Assembly: GCA_023717585.1 (NCBI GenBank)
Contig: JAMQPJ010000600.1
Location: 1-5,411, forward strand
DNA from: Thermoanaerobaculia bacterium
Lineage (GTDB): Bacteria > Acidobacteriota > Thermoanaerobaculia > UBA5066
Direction: 5' to 3'
Length of the DNA: 5,411 bases
This document shows, piece by piece, positions 1-5,411 of the stretch. A program made the translations under genes and the position numbers. How positions within the stretch are numbered: position 1 is the stretch's first letter; each line of letters starts with the position of its first letter. Under the pieces are notes generated by a model. The model did not search any database and was not told the origin of the DNA. It worked only from the letters and a program-made list of their open reading frames with translations.

Positions 1-45
1 GTTCTTCCAAGATCCTTCTCTCTTCTCCTGACTACTTCTAGGAAG

Positions 46-65
46 TTTTCTTTTCTTTTCTTTTC
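46..65. repeat. Pentanucleotide tract (TTTTC)4
   Basis: Four perfect TTTTC units at 46-65, followed by a TTCTC variant, lie in the non-coding stretch 1-84 downstream of the cytochrome gene. On the operon's coding strand this is GAAAA repeated. The whole stretch is unusually purine-rich on the minus strand for such GC-rich DNA. No start codon or convincing terminator is visible; the stretch may be the leader of a further minus-strand gene beyond the left edge. Confidence 0.7.
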
Positions 66-84
66 TTCTCTTAAGCAAAATCTC

Positions 85-1047
85 CTAATTCGTCTTGGTG
101 TTCCCGTGCGATGCGACGGCAAGGGAAGCGACTAGCTTCTCCCGCCGGGCGTCCGCGGCCGGCGAGCCCTTGATTTCGATCAGTGAGCGCGTGTAGTAGG
201 CCATCGCCCAGATGTCGTCGTCGGGGAGGGCGCCCTTCCACGTGGGCATGGCCGTGCCGCCGATGCCGGAGGCGATCGTGCGGTAGATGTCCTCGAGAGT
301 CTCGCCCGCGCGGACGTGGTCGCGCGTGAAGTCCGGCGGCATCAGCTTGTAGCCGTAGTCGCTGTCCTTCATTTCGGCGTAGTAAGCGTCGGGACGCAGC
401 GTCGCTTCGCGCTTGGCCAGCTCCAGGCTCGCGGCGTTGATCGTCTCCTTCGTCTCGTACGCCGGGTGGCAGGACAGGCACTGCGCCATTCCGTGGTACA
501 CCTTCATCCCGCGCGTGATCGCTTCCCCTTTTCGCTCGGCCCACGGATCGGGGCCGGGGACGATCGGCTCGCCCGGCGACTTGTCGGCCCACTTCGGCGA
601 GAGCGTCTTGATGTACTGGACGATGTCCATGATCTCCCGCTCGGGGACGTCGTTCCAGGGAAGCATGGCGCTGCCGTGGAGGCCCTTCTGGATGATGCGG
701 AGGAAGTCCTCGTCGTTCGGAAGCTGTCCGCTGGCCACGGCAGCGAACTTGAACTGACCCTGCGTGAAGTTGCGCGGCGGCGGGCGGAGGCCGATCGCAG
801 CGGGGCCCTTCCCGTCGCCCTTGATTCCATGGCACGCGGAGCAGTACGTGACGTAGAGATGCTCGCCGCGGTTCAGCCGGCGCGCCGACACCTTCTTGCC
901 CCCGAGCGTCATCGACTTCGTGAAGGTTCTGCCCGAGCAGCCGGTGCCGCCCCCCGCCAGCGCGGCCACCAGCAACGCCGCAATCGACGACGCCGCGATC
1001 GTCCGGGGCGCCGCGCCTCCGTCGACTTTCTTTCGTCCGACCTTCAT
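85..1047 (-). CDS. Dihaem c-type cytochrome, exported (probable electron donor to the oxidase)
   Basis: A 320-residue exported cytochrome with two class-I-like haem c domains, expected to carry electrons on the outer face of the membrane to the adjacent oxidase. Haem 1 binds at CSACH (69-73) with M128 of GSAMLPW as likely axial ligand. Haem 2 binds at CLSCH (190-194) with M267 of GTAMPTW as likely ligand. The N-terminus has basic residues (MKVGRKK) and a hydrophobic stretch (about 17-33) ending GGGTGC37. That cysteine could be a lipoprotein attachment site, but the -3 residue is Gly rather than Leu, so cleavage by signal peptidase II is uncertain and the segment could be an uncleaved anchor. 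The ATG at 1047 is the only reasonable start; its Shine-Dalgarno is poor and lies in a purine-rich leader. It is last of the visible operon genes, 27 bases after coxC. CoxB lacks a fused cytochrome c domain, so this protein may fill that role (inference). The donor to the cytochrome itself is not visible. Confidence 0.93.
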   Translation of the reverse strand: MKVGRKKVDGGAAPRTIAASSIAALLVAALAGGGTGCSGRTFTKSMTLGGKKVSARRLNRGEHLYVTYCSACHGIKGDGKGPAAIGLRPPPRNFTQGQFKFAAVASGQLPNDEDFLRIIQKGLHGSAMLPWNDVPEREIMDIVQYIKTLSPKWADKSPGEPIVPGPDPWAERKGEAITRGMKVYHGMAQCLSCHPAYETKETINAASLELAKREATLRPDAYYAEMKDSDYGYKLMPPDFTRDHVRAGETLEDIYRTIASGIGGTAMPTWKGALPDDDIWAMAYYTRSLIEIKGSPAADARREKLVASLAVASHGNTKTN

Positions 1048-1074
1048 AGAAATCTTCTCTTCTCTTTCCTTTTC
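1048..1074 (-). promoter_or_regulatory. Purine-rich leader between coxC and the cytochrome gene
   Basis: The 27 bases between the coxC stop and the cytochrome ATG read almost only A and G on the minus strand (GAAAAGGAAAGAGAAGAGAAG) before a short ATTTCT. There is no full Shine-Dalgarno at the normal distance. Such a stretch may act as a ribosome or S1-protein loading site; that is inferred from composition only. It resembles the purine-rich stretch that follows the cytochrome gene. Confidence 0.4.
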
Positions 1075-1674
1075 CTAGAGCAGGTAGACCGCGACGAACA
1101 TGACGGCCCAGACGGCGTCGACGAAGTGCCAGAACATGGCCGGGAGGCGGACAGCGCTGGACCGGCCCGAGACGAGGCGCCCGGCGAACGCACCCGGCAG
1201 GAGGACCGCCAAAGCCACGAGCCCCGCGAGGACGTGGAGCGCGTGGAACACGGTGAGCCCGTAGAAGATCGACCCGTAAGACCCCGTGTTGTCGATGCGA
1301 AATCCGCGCTGCCAGAGCGGGATCCACACGGCGAGCTGCAGCGCCAGGAAGAGGCTTCCGAGCGCCATCGTCCCGACGAGCGCGCGCCGGAGCGCGCCGG
1401 GCCTCTTTTCCGATTCGGGACGCGCGCCGCGGTGGAGGGTGACGCTGGAGGCGAGGAGGACGACGGTGTTCAGGAAGGGGAGCGCTTTCGGCAGGGGCGC
1501 GAGACCGTCCGGGGGCCACGTCGCCGCGTTCAGCCGGAGGACCGCATACGAGAAGAAAAGGGCGACGAAGAGCATCGTCCACGACGCGAGCGCCATCACC
1601 ATCCCGACGAACGAGGTTCGCCGGGACTCCTCGGCTCCCGGAAAGCGCGCGACGACGACGCTCCCCCCGATCAA
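1075..1674 (-). CDS. coxC: Cytochrome c oxidase subunit III
   Basis: A 199-residue integral membrane protein of the COX3 family, the non-redox core subunit that packs against subunit I and stabilises the oxidase and its D-channel proton uptake. Family signatures are visible: WPP at 53-55, FYGLTVFHALHVLAGL at 137-152 and WHFVDAVW at 182-189, close to the C-terminus. About five transmembrane helices can be seen (roughly 22-47, 65-80, 98-118, 136-159, 180-199). This is the short form that lacks the first two helices of mitochondrial COX3, as in quinol and caa3-type oxidases. The start is a TTG at 1674 that overlaps the coxA stop as TTGA, with GAGG seven bases upstream; this suggests translational coupling. 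The next ATG (residue 25) falls inside the first helix and would truncate it, so TTG is preferred. The function is certain from the family motifs; the exact start is less so. Confidence 0.95.
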   Translation of the reverse strand: MIGGSVVVARFPGAEESRRTSFVGMVMALASWTMLFVALFFSYAVLRLNAATWPPDGLAPLPKALPFLNTVVLLASSVTLHRGARPESEKRPGALRRALVGTMALGSLFLALQLAVWIPLWQRGFRIDNTGSYGSIFYGLTVFHALHVLAGLVALAVLLPGAFAGRLVSGRSSAVRLPAMFWHFVDAVWAVMFVAVYLL

Positions 1675-3500
1675 GAAGCGGCCTCGAGAGCGGCGGGCTC
1701 GTCGCCGATCGGCTCATCCTGCGCGAGCCAGTCCTTGCCCGCGACCGCGGGGTTGTTGAACTCGTGCGGCCCGTGGAGAACGACCGGAATCTCGTCGTAG
1801 TTGTGGTGAGGAGGCGGCGAGGGGATCGTCCATTCGAGCGTCCCGACCTCCCAGGGGTTCTCCGTGGCCTTCTTCCCCGAGATGAGGCTCGAGAGGAAGT
1901 TCGCGACGAAGAGGAACTGCGAGGCGCCCAGGAGCAGCGCCGCGCGCGTCACCCACACGTTGATCGGGTGGAGGTGCTTGAGAAACTCGTACGCCTCGTA
2001 GTTGTAGAGCCGGCGCTGCATCCCGGCATAGCCCACGACGAGCATCCCGCAGAAGACGACCGTGATCGGAATGATCGTGAGCCAGAAGTGCCACTTCCCG
2101 AGCGTGTCGTTCATCATCTTCCCGAACATCTTCGGGAACCAGAAGTAGATCGCCGCGAACGCGCCGAGCAGCACCGAGGCCGCCATCGTGAGGTGGAAGT
2201 GGCCGATCACGAAGTACGAGTCGTGAAGATAGATGTCGGACGAGATCGCGCCGAGGTGGAGGCCCGTGAGGCCGCCCAGGCCGAACACGAACACGACGCC
2301 GACCGAGAAGAGCATGGGCGTCGCGAAGCGGATGGAGCCCCGCCACATCGTCCCGAGCCAGTTCAGGAAGAACACGGCGGACGGGATCGAGATGAGCATC
2401 GTGAGCGTCATGAACCCCTGTGAGAGAAGCGGGCTCATGCCGACGACGAACATGTGGTGCCCGTACACGAGCATCGAGAGCAGAGAGATGACGCTCATCG
2501 AGAGCGCCGTCGCCTTGTAGCCGAACGCGGGCTTCCGCGAGAAGAACGACAGGAGGTCGGACACGATGCCCCAGGCGGGCAGGATCAGGATGTAGACCTC
2601 CGGGTGGCCGAAGATCCAGAAGAGGTGCTGGTAGAGGACCGGATCGCCGCCGCCCTTCGTGATCGCGGCGCCGGCGAGGAAGAAGTGGCTGCCGAAGACG
2701 CGGTCGAGGAAGAGGAGGAGGACGCCCGCCGCGAGGACCGGGACGAAGAGGGCGTTGAGGATCGCCGTGAGCCAGATCCCCCACACGGAGAGAGGCATCC
2801 TGAAATAGCCCATGCCGGGAGCGCGCAGGCGCACGACCGTCGTGATGTAGTTGACGGCCCCCATGATCGAGGCGCTTCCGGTCAGGAAGACGCCGAGGAT
2901 CCAGAGGGTCTGGCCGTGTCCGGGCGAGCCCACGAGCGTCGAGAGCGTCGGATACGACTGCCAGCCTCCCGCCGCGGCGCCCATCGGGACGAAGAACGAG
3001 ACGACCATGCAGAGGCCGGCGAGGACGTTCGTCCAGAACGAGAGCAGGTTCAGCGTGGGGAACGCCATGTCCCGCGCGCCGATCATGAGAGGGATGAGCA
3101 GGTTCCCGAACGCGCCGATGAGGATCGGCGTGATCGCGAAGAAGATCATGAGCGTCCCGTGCATCGTGAAGAAGGCCGCGTAGGACTGCGGCGGCATCAC
3201 GCCGCCGCTCTGCGGCCACATGAGCTGGCCGAGCACGGGGAAGGCGGTGCCCGGATACGCGATCTGCCAGCGAATCATCATCGCCATGACGCCGCCCACG
3301 GCGAGGAAGAAAAGGCCGTACCAGAGGAACTGCTTCGCGATGACCTTGTGGTCCGTCGAGAGGATGTACTTCCTGAGGAACGAGGCCGGCTCCGGGTGAA
3401 TGTGCTGCTCGGCGTGGAAATCGGGCCCGACATGAAGGTGCCGGACGGTGGCCGGTGTCGTCATCGCTGCATCACCCATGTCTACTGTACCCACTCCCAT
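1671..3500 (-). CDS. coxA: Cytochrome c oxidase subunit I (A-type haem-copper oxidase)
   Basis: The 609-residue catalytic subunit, which reduces O2 to water at a haem a3/Cu-B centre in the inner membrane and pumps protons; about 12-13 helices. Low-spin haem ligands are H114 (MHGTLMIFF) and H436. Cu-B ligands are H299 of HPEVY and H348/H349 of YGHHMF. The haem a3 ligand is H434 in GHFHLTM, and the Mg-site residues are H426 and D427. E301 and Y303 in HPEVY mark an A1-like enzyme. D-channel residues D144 (GARDMAF), N133 and N151 are conserved, as are propionate arginines R496/R497. The K-channel lysine is missing: F377 takes its place in IPSAVFF, and S374 replaces the usual Thr. The longest start (ATG at 3500) overlaps coxB by 19 bases and is given as the outer limit, with AAGGA 12 bases upstream. 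ATGs at 3479 and 3464 also fit; 3464 has a well-spaced GGTGAT. The stop overlaps the coxC start. No haem-B/quinol-type features were noted, and the Cu-A subunit next door indicates cytochrome c as donor. Confidence 0.98.
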   Translation of the reverse strand: MGVGTVDMGDAAMTTPATVRHLHVGPDFHAEQHIHPEPASFLRKYILSTDHKVIAKQFLWYGLFFLAVGGVMAMMIRWQIAYPGTAFPVLGQLMWPQSGGVMPPQSYAAFFTMHGTLMIFFAITPILIGAFGNLLIPLMIGARDMAFPTLNLLSFWTNVLAGLCMVVSFFVPMGAAAGGWQSYPTLSTLVGSPGHGQTLWILGVFLTGSASIMGAVNYITTVVRLRAPGMGYFRMPLSVWGIWLTAILNALFVPVLAAGVLLLFLDRVFGSHFFLAGAAITKGGGDPVLYQHLFWIFGHPEVYILILPAWGIVSDLLSFFSRKPAFGYKATALSMSVISLLSMLVYGHHMFVVGMSPLLSQGFMTLTMLISIPSAVFFLNWLGTMWRGSIRFATPMLFSVGVVFVFGLGGLTGLHLGAISSDIYLHDSYFVIGHFHLTMAASVLLGAFAAIYFWFPKMFGKMMNDTLGKWHFWLTIIPITVVFCGMLVVGYAGMQRRLYNYEAYEFLKHLHPINVWVTRAALLLGASQFLFVANFLSSLISGKKATENPWEVGTLEWTIPSPPPHHNYDEIPVVLHGPHEFNNPAVAGKDWLAQDEPIGDEPAALEAAS

Positions 3501-4234
3501 CCCCAGAGCTGTTCCTTGTCAGCCGGGTCGAACCGGCGTCTCGCGTCGCGTTCGGCTTCCTTCATCCAGCGCTGGAAATCGGCCTGAGTCTGAACGATGA
3601 GATCGCCCTTCATCCGGTAGTGCGCCCAGCCGCACATCTGCGAGCACGCGATCTCGAAGTTGCCCGTCCGGACGGCCTGAAACCAGGTGCGCGTCACGTT
3701 GCCGGGGTTCGCGTCGTGCTTCAGGCGGAAGTTCGGGATGTAGAAGCTGTGGATGACGTCCTTCGCCTTCAGGTTCAGCATCACCGGCCGTCCGACGGGC
3801 ACGCGCATCTCGTTCAGCGTGACGACGTCGTCGGCGTTGTTGAAGACGCCGTCCGGCCCCGCGTACCGGATGTTCCACGCCCACTGCTGCGGCATGACCT
3901 CGATCTTCACGGTGTCGGGCGACACGGGCCAGTTGTAGGTGTATTCCTTGACGTCGGCCTGGGACACCCTCACGAGGTTCATGTCGATCGTCACGAAGAC
4001 GAGGGCGGCGAGGATGCCCGTGACCGCGAAGCTCTTGCGGTCGGTCCCGTGGGTGTACAGCGCCTTCACGCCGGGCCGCGCGCGGTATTTCCACGAGGAA
4101 TACACGAGCGCGAACGTGACGAGCGCGAAGGCGATGACGCACATGAGCGTCGTGTACCAGAACAGGGCTTCCGCCCGGTACCCGTCCCGCGACACGTCCA
4201 CGGTCGTCAACCAGGAAAAAGGCCATTGGTGCAT
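3482..4234 (-). CDS. coxB: Cytochrome c oxidase subunit II (Cu-A protein)
   Basis: A 250-residue subunit that accepts electrons from cytochrome c at the binuclear Cu-A centre and passes them to haem a of CoxA. Two N-terminal helices (about 25-48 and 68-88) anchor an exported cupredoxin domain. Cu-A ligands are H162 (DVIHSFYIP), C197, C201, H205 and M208 in CSQMCGWAHYRM. The usual Glu of CxELC is Gln199, as in some ba3-type enzymes. W118/W120 in QQWAWNIRY mark the aromatic electron-entry patch. The second-helix motif that normally reads HNTPxExxWT is HGTDRKSFAVT here, so the Glu at the mouth of the K-channel appears absent. There is no signal peptide-like cleavage site and no C-terminal fused cytochrome c domain. 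The reading frame is open up to an ATG at 4315, but the ATG at 4234 is chosen because GAGGGG lies just upstream and the likely promoter (4257-4284) sits inside the longer version. It is the first gene of the operon. Confidence 0.96.
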   Translation of the reverse strand: MHQWPFSWLTTVDVSRDGYRAEALFWYTTLMCVIAFALVTFALVYSSWKYRARPGVKALYTHGTDRKSFAVTGILAALVFVTIDMNLVRVSQADVKEYTYNWPVSPDTVKIEVMPQQWAWNIRYAGPDGVFNNADDVVTLNEMRVPVGRPVMLNLKAKDVIHSFYIPNFRLKHDANPGNVTRTWFQAVRTGNFEIACSQMCGWAHYRMKGDLIVQTQADFQRWMKEAERDARRRFDPADKEQLWGWEWVQ

Positions 4235-4239
4235 TTCGT

Positions 4240-4245
4240 CCCCTC
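4240..4245 (-). promoter_or_regulatory. Shine-Dalgarno of coxB
   Basis: GAGGGG on the minus strand ends five bases before the ATG at 4234. It supports this start over the in-frame ATG at 4315, which has no comparable site and would put the likely promoter inside the gene. Confidence 0.65.
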
Positions 4246-4256
4246 GCTGGACGGTT

Positions 4257-4284
4257 ACTATAAGGGAACCGAGTCTCAGTTCAA
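4257..4284 (-). promoter_or_regulatory. Probable sigma-70 promoter of the cox operon
   Basis: Read on the minus strand, TTGAAC (4279-4284, four of six to consensus) is followed after 16 bases by TATAGT (4257-4262, five of six). Transcription would begin near 4250, leaving a leader of about 16 bases before the coxB ATG at 4234. It is the best promoter-like sequence in the divergent region. The -35 box lies mostly within one copy of a 13-base direct repeat, which suggests control by a DNA-binding protein (inference). Confidence 0.6.
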
Positions 4285-4348
4285 GCCGCTCGTGCGACTT
4301 GCGTTGCGCCAGCATCGCGTTGCAGAATTCAGACAGAGTCTCAGTTCA
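4271..4348. repeat. 13-base direct repeat in the divergent control region (possible operators)
   Basis: GAGTCTCAGTTCA occurs exactly at 4271-4283 and again at 4336-4348; counting three bases further left the match is 15 of 16. The copies are 65 bases apart, about six helical turns, so they lie roughly on the same DNA face. The first overlaps the -35 box of the cox promoter; the second sits just before the ribosome binding site of the small plus-strand gene. A shorter repeat, TTCAGACAG, occurs at 4328-4336 and 4345-4353, flanking and overlapping the second copy. The binding protein is unknown. Confidence 0.6.
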
Positions 4349-4351
4349 GAC

Positions 4352-4357
4352 AGGAGG
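4352..4357 (+). promoter_or_regulatory. Shine-Dalgarno of the small membrane protein gene
   Basis: A perfect AGGAGG ends six bases before the ATG at 4364. It fixes the start of a short gene that could otherwise be read further upstream, and it is the strongest ribosome binding site in the window. Confidence 0.85.
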
Positions 4358-4363
4358 GGAACG

Positions 4364-4605
4364 ATGAGCGACGCGACCTCCCCCAAGGGCCACAAGGCGG
4401 TGCTGCTCTTTCTCGTCGCGCTGTGCGCCTACTCGACGCTGCCCTTCTTCGGGATCGGCTTCTACCGGAACGGCTCGAACCAGCTCTTCTTCCAGCTCTG
4501 GTACCTCATCGGCTTCATGGTCATCGCGTTCTTCCTGATGCACGAGCTCATCACGCCGCTGCCGCCGAAGGATACGGGCGAAAGACCGGGGGTCGCCGAG
4601 CCGGG

Positions 4606-4609
<4 letters not shown>
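4364..4609 (+). CDS. Small two-helix membrane protein of unknown function
   Basis: An 81-residue protein that I do not recognise. It has a short polar N-terminus, two hydrophobic segments (about 11-30 and 41-62) joined by an aromatic and polar loop (PFFGIGFYRNGSNQ), and a charged, proline-rich tail. The positive residues near both ends and the two helices suggest a hairpin with both termini in the cytoplasm (inference). The ATG at 4364 is strongly supported by AGGAGG six bases upstream; in-frame sequence further upstream reads through the control region and looks non-coding. It is transcribed divergently from the oxidase operon across a 129-base shared region and convergently with smc, with which it overlaps by four bases. 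Prokaryotic oxidase subunit IV usually has three helices, so that is a poor match. The layout is loosely like the small DUF3311 membrane proteins, but I would not assign it. A role in assembly or as a small extra subunit of the oxidase is only suggested by position. Confidence 0.8.

Positions 4610-5411
<802 letters not shown>

Noticed and set aside
34..46. Inverted repeat ACTTC-TAG-GAAGT followed by T-rich sequence, resembling a terminator
   Set aside because: The stem is only five base pairs with two G-C pairs, and the T-rich run is on the plus strand, where no gene ends; for the minus-strand operon the following sequence is A/G, not U-rich.
1..84. TTG at 8-10 (minus strand) as the start of a further operon gene
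   Set aside because: Only three codons would lie in the window and the nearest purine-rich ribosome site is either too close or too far; the real start is more likely beyond the edge.
316..1800. Long plus-strand open frame of 494 codons opposite the cytochrome, coxC and the end of coxA
   Set aside because: Its translation is Arg/Glu/Asp-rich without domains, and it is antisense to three genes with clear family motifs; long shadow frames are normal in high-GC DNA.
2454..3587. Plus-strand open frame of 377 codons opposite coxA
   Set aside because: Highly charged, low-complexity translation, fully antisense to conserved coxA sequence; a codon-bias shadow.
4235..4315. 27-residue N-terminal extension of CoxB starting at the ATG at 4315
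   Set aside because: It would span the probable promoter and one direct repeat, has no good ribosome binding site, and adds residues with no family resemblance.
4299..4332. Possible plus-strand promoter with TTGCGT or TTGCGC as -35 box before the small gene
   Set aside because: The sequence at the right distance (AATTCA/ATTCAG) is a poor -10 box, so I could not support it as a feature.

Overview
The window is high-GC bacterial DNA from an aerobically respiring organism. It carries most of an operon for an A-type haem-copper terminal oxidase (cytochrome c oxidase), a small divergent gene of unknown function, and the 3' end of smc. Full-length-type SMC (rather than MukB), a dihaem c-type lipoprotein-like cytochrome beside the oxidase, and a Cu-A motif of the CSQMCGWAHYRM type would fit Acidobacteriota or a related deep-branching Gram-negative phylum. 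That placement is only an impression from the protein sequences; no marker in the window settles it.

Layout from left to right. Positions 1-84 are non-coding, strongly pyrimidine-rich on the given strand, and include a (TTTTC)4 tract. The minus-strand operon then reads leftwards from a promoter near 4257-4284: coxB (subunit II, 3482-4234), coxA (subunit I, 1671-3500), coxC (subunit III, 1075-1674) and a dihaem cytochrome c gene (85-1047). CoxB/coxA and coxA/coxC overlap or abut, and coxC and the cytochrome gene are separated by only 27 bases. No terminator is visible after the cytochrome gene, so the operon may continue beyond the left edge. Positions 4235-4363 form a 129-base divergent control region with a near-consensus minus-strand promoter and a 13-base direct repeat. 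An 81-residue two-helix membrane protein gene follows on the plus strand (4364-4609). Its stop codon overlaps, through a shared CTAG, the stop codon of smc, which enters from the right edge (4606-5411).

How the genes work together: the dihaem cytochrome is probably an exported, possibly lipid-anchored, electron carrier that hands electrons to the Cu-A centre of CoxB. From there they pass to haem a and the haem a3/Cu-B centre of CoxA, where O2 is reduced; CoxC stabilises the core. Haem A synthesis and copper insertion genes, and a subunit IV, are not in the window.

The most interesting observation is in CoxA. All metal ligands, the Glu of HPEVY, the cross-linked Tyr and the D-channel residues are present, but the K-channel lysine is replaced by phenylalanine at a position fixed by gap-free spacing from the Cu-B histidines. 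The glutamate that marks the K-channel entrance in subunit II also appears to be missing. The oxidase may therefore load protons by an altered route.
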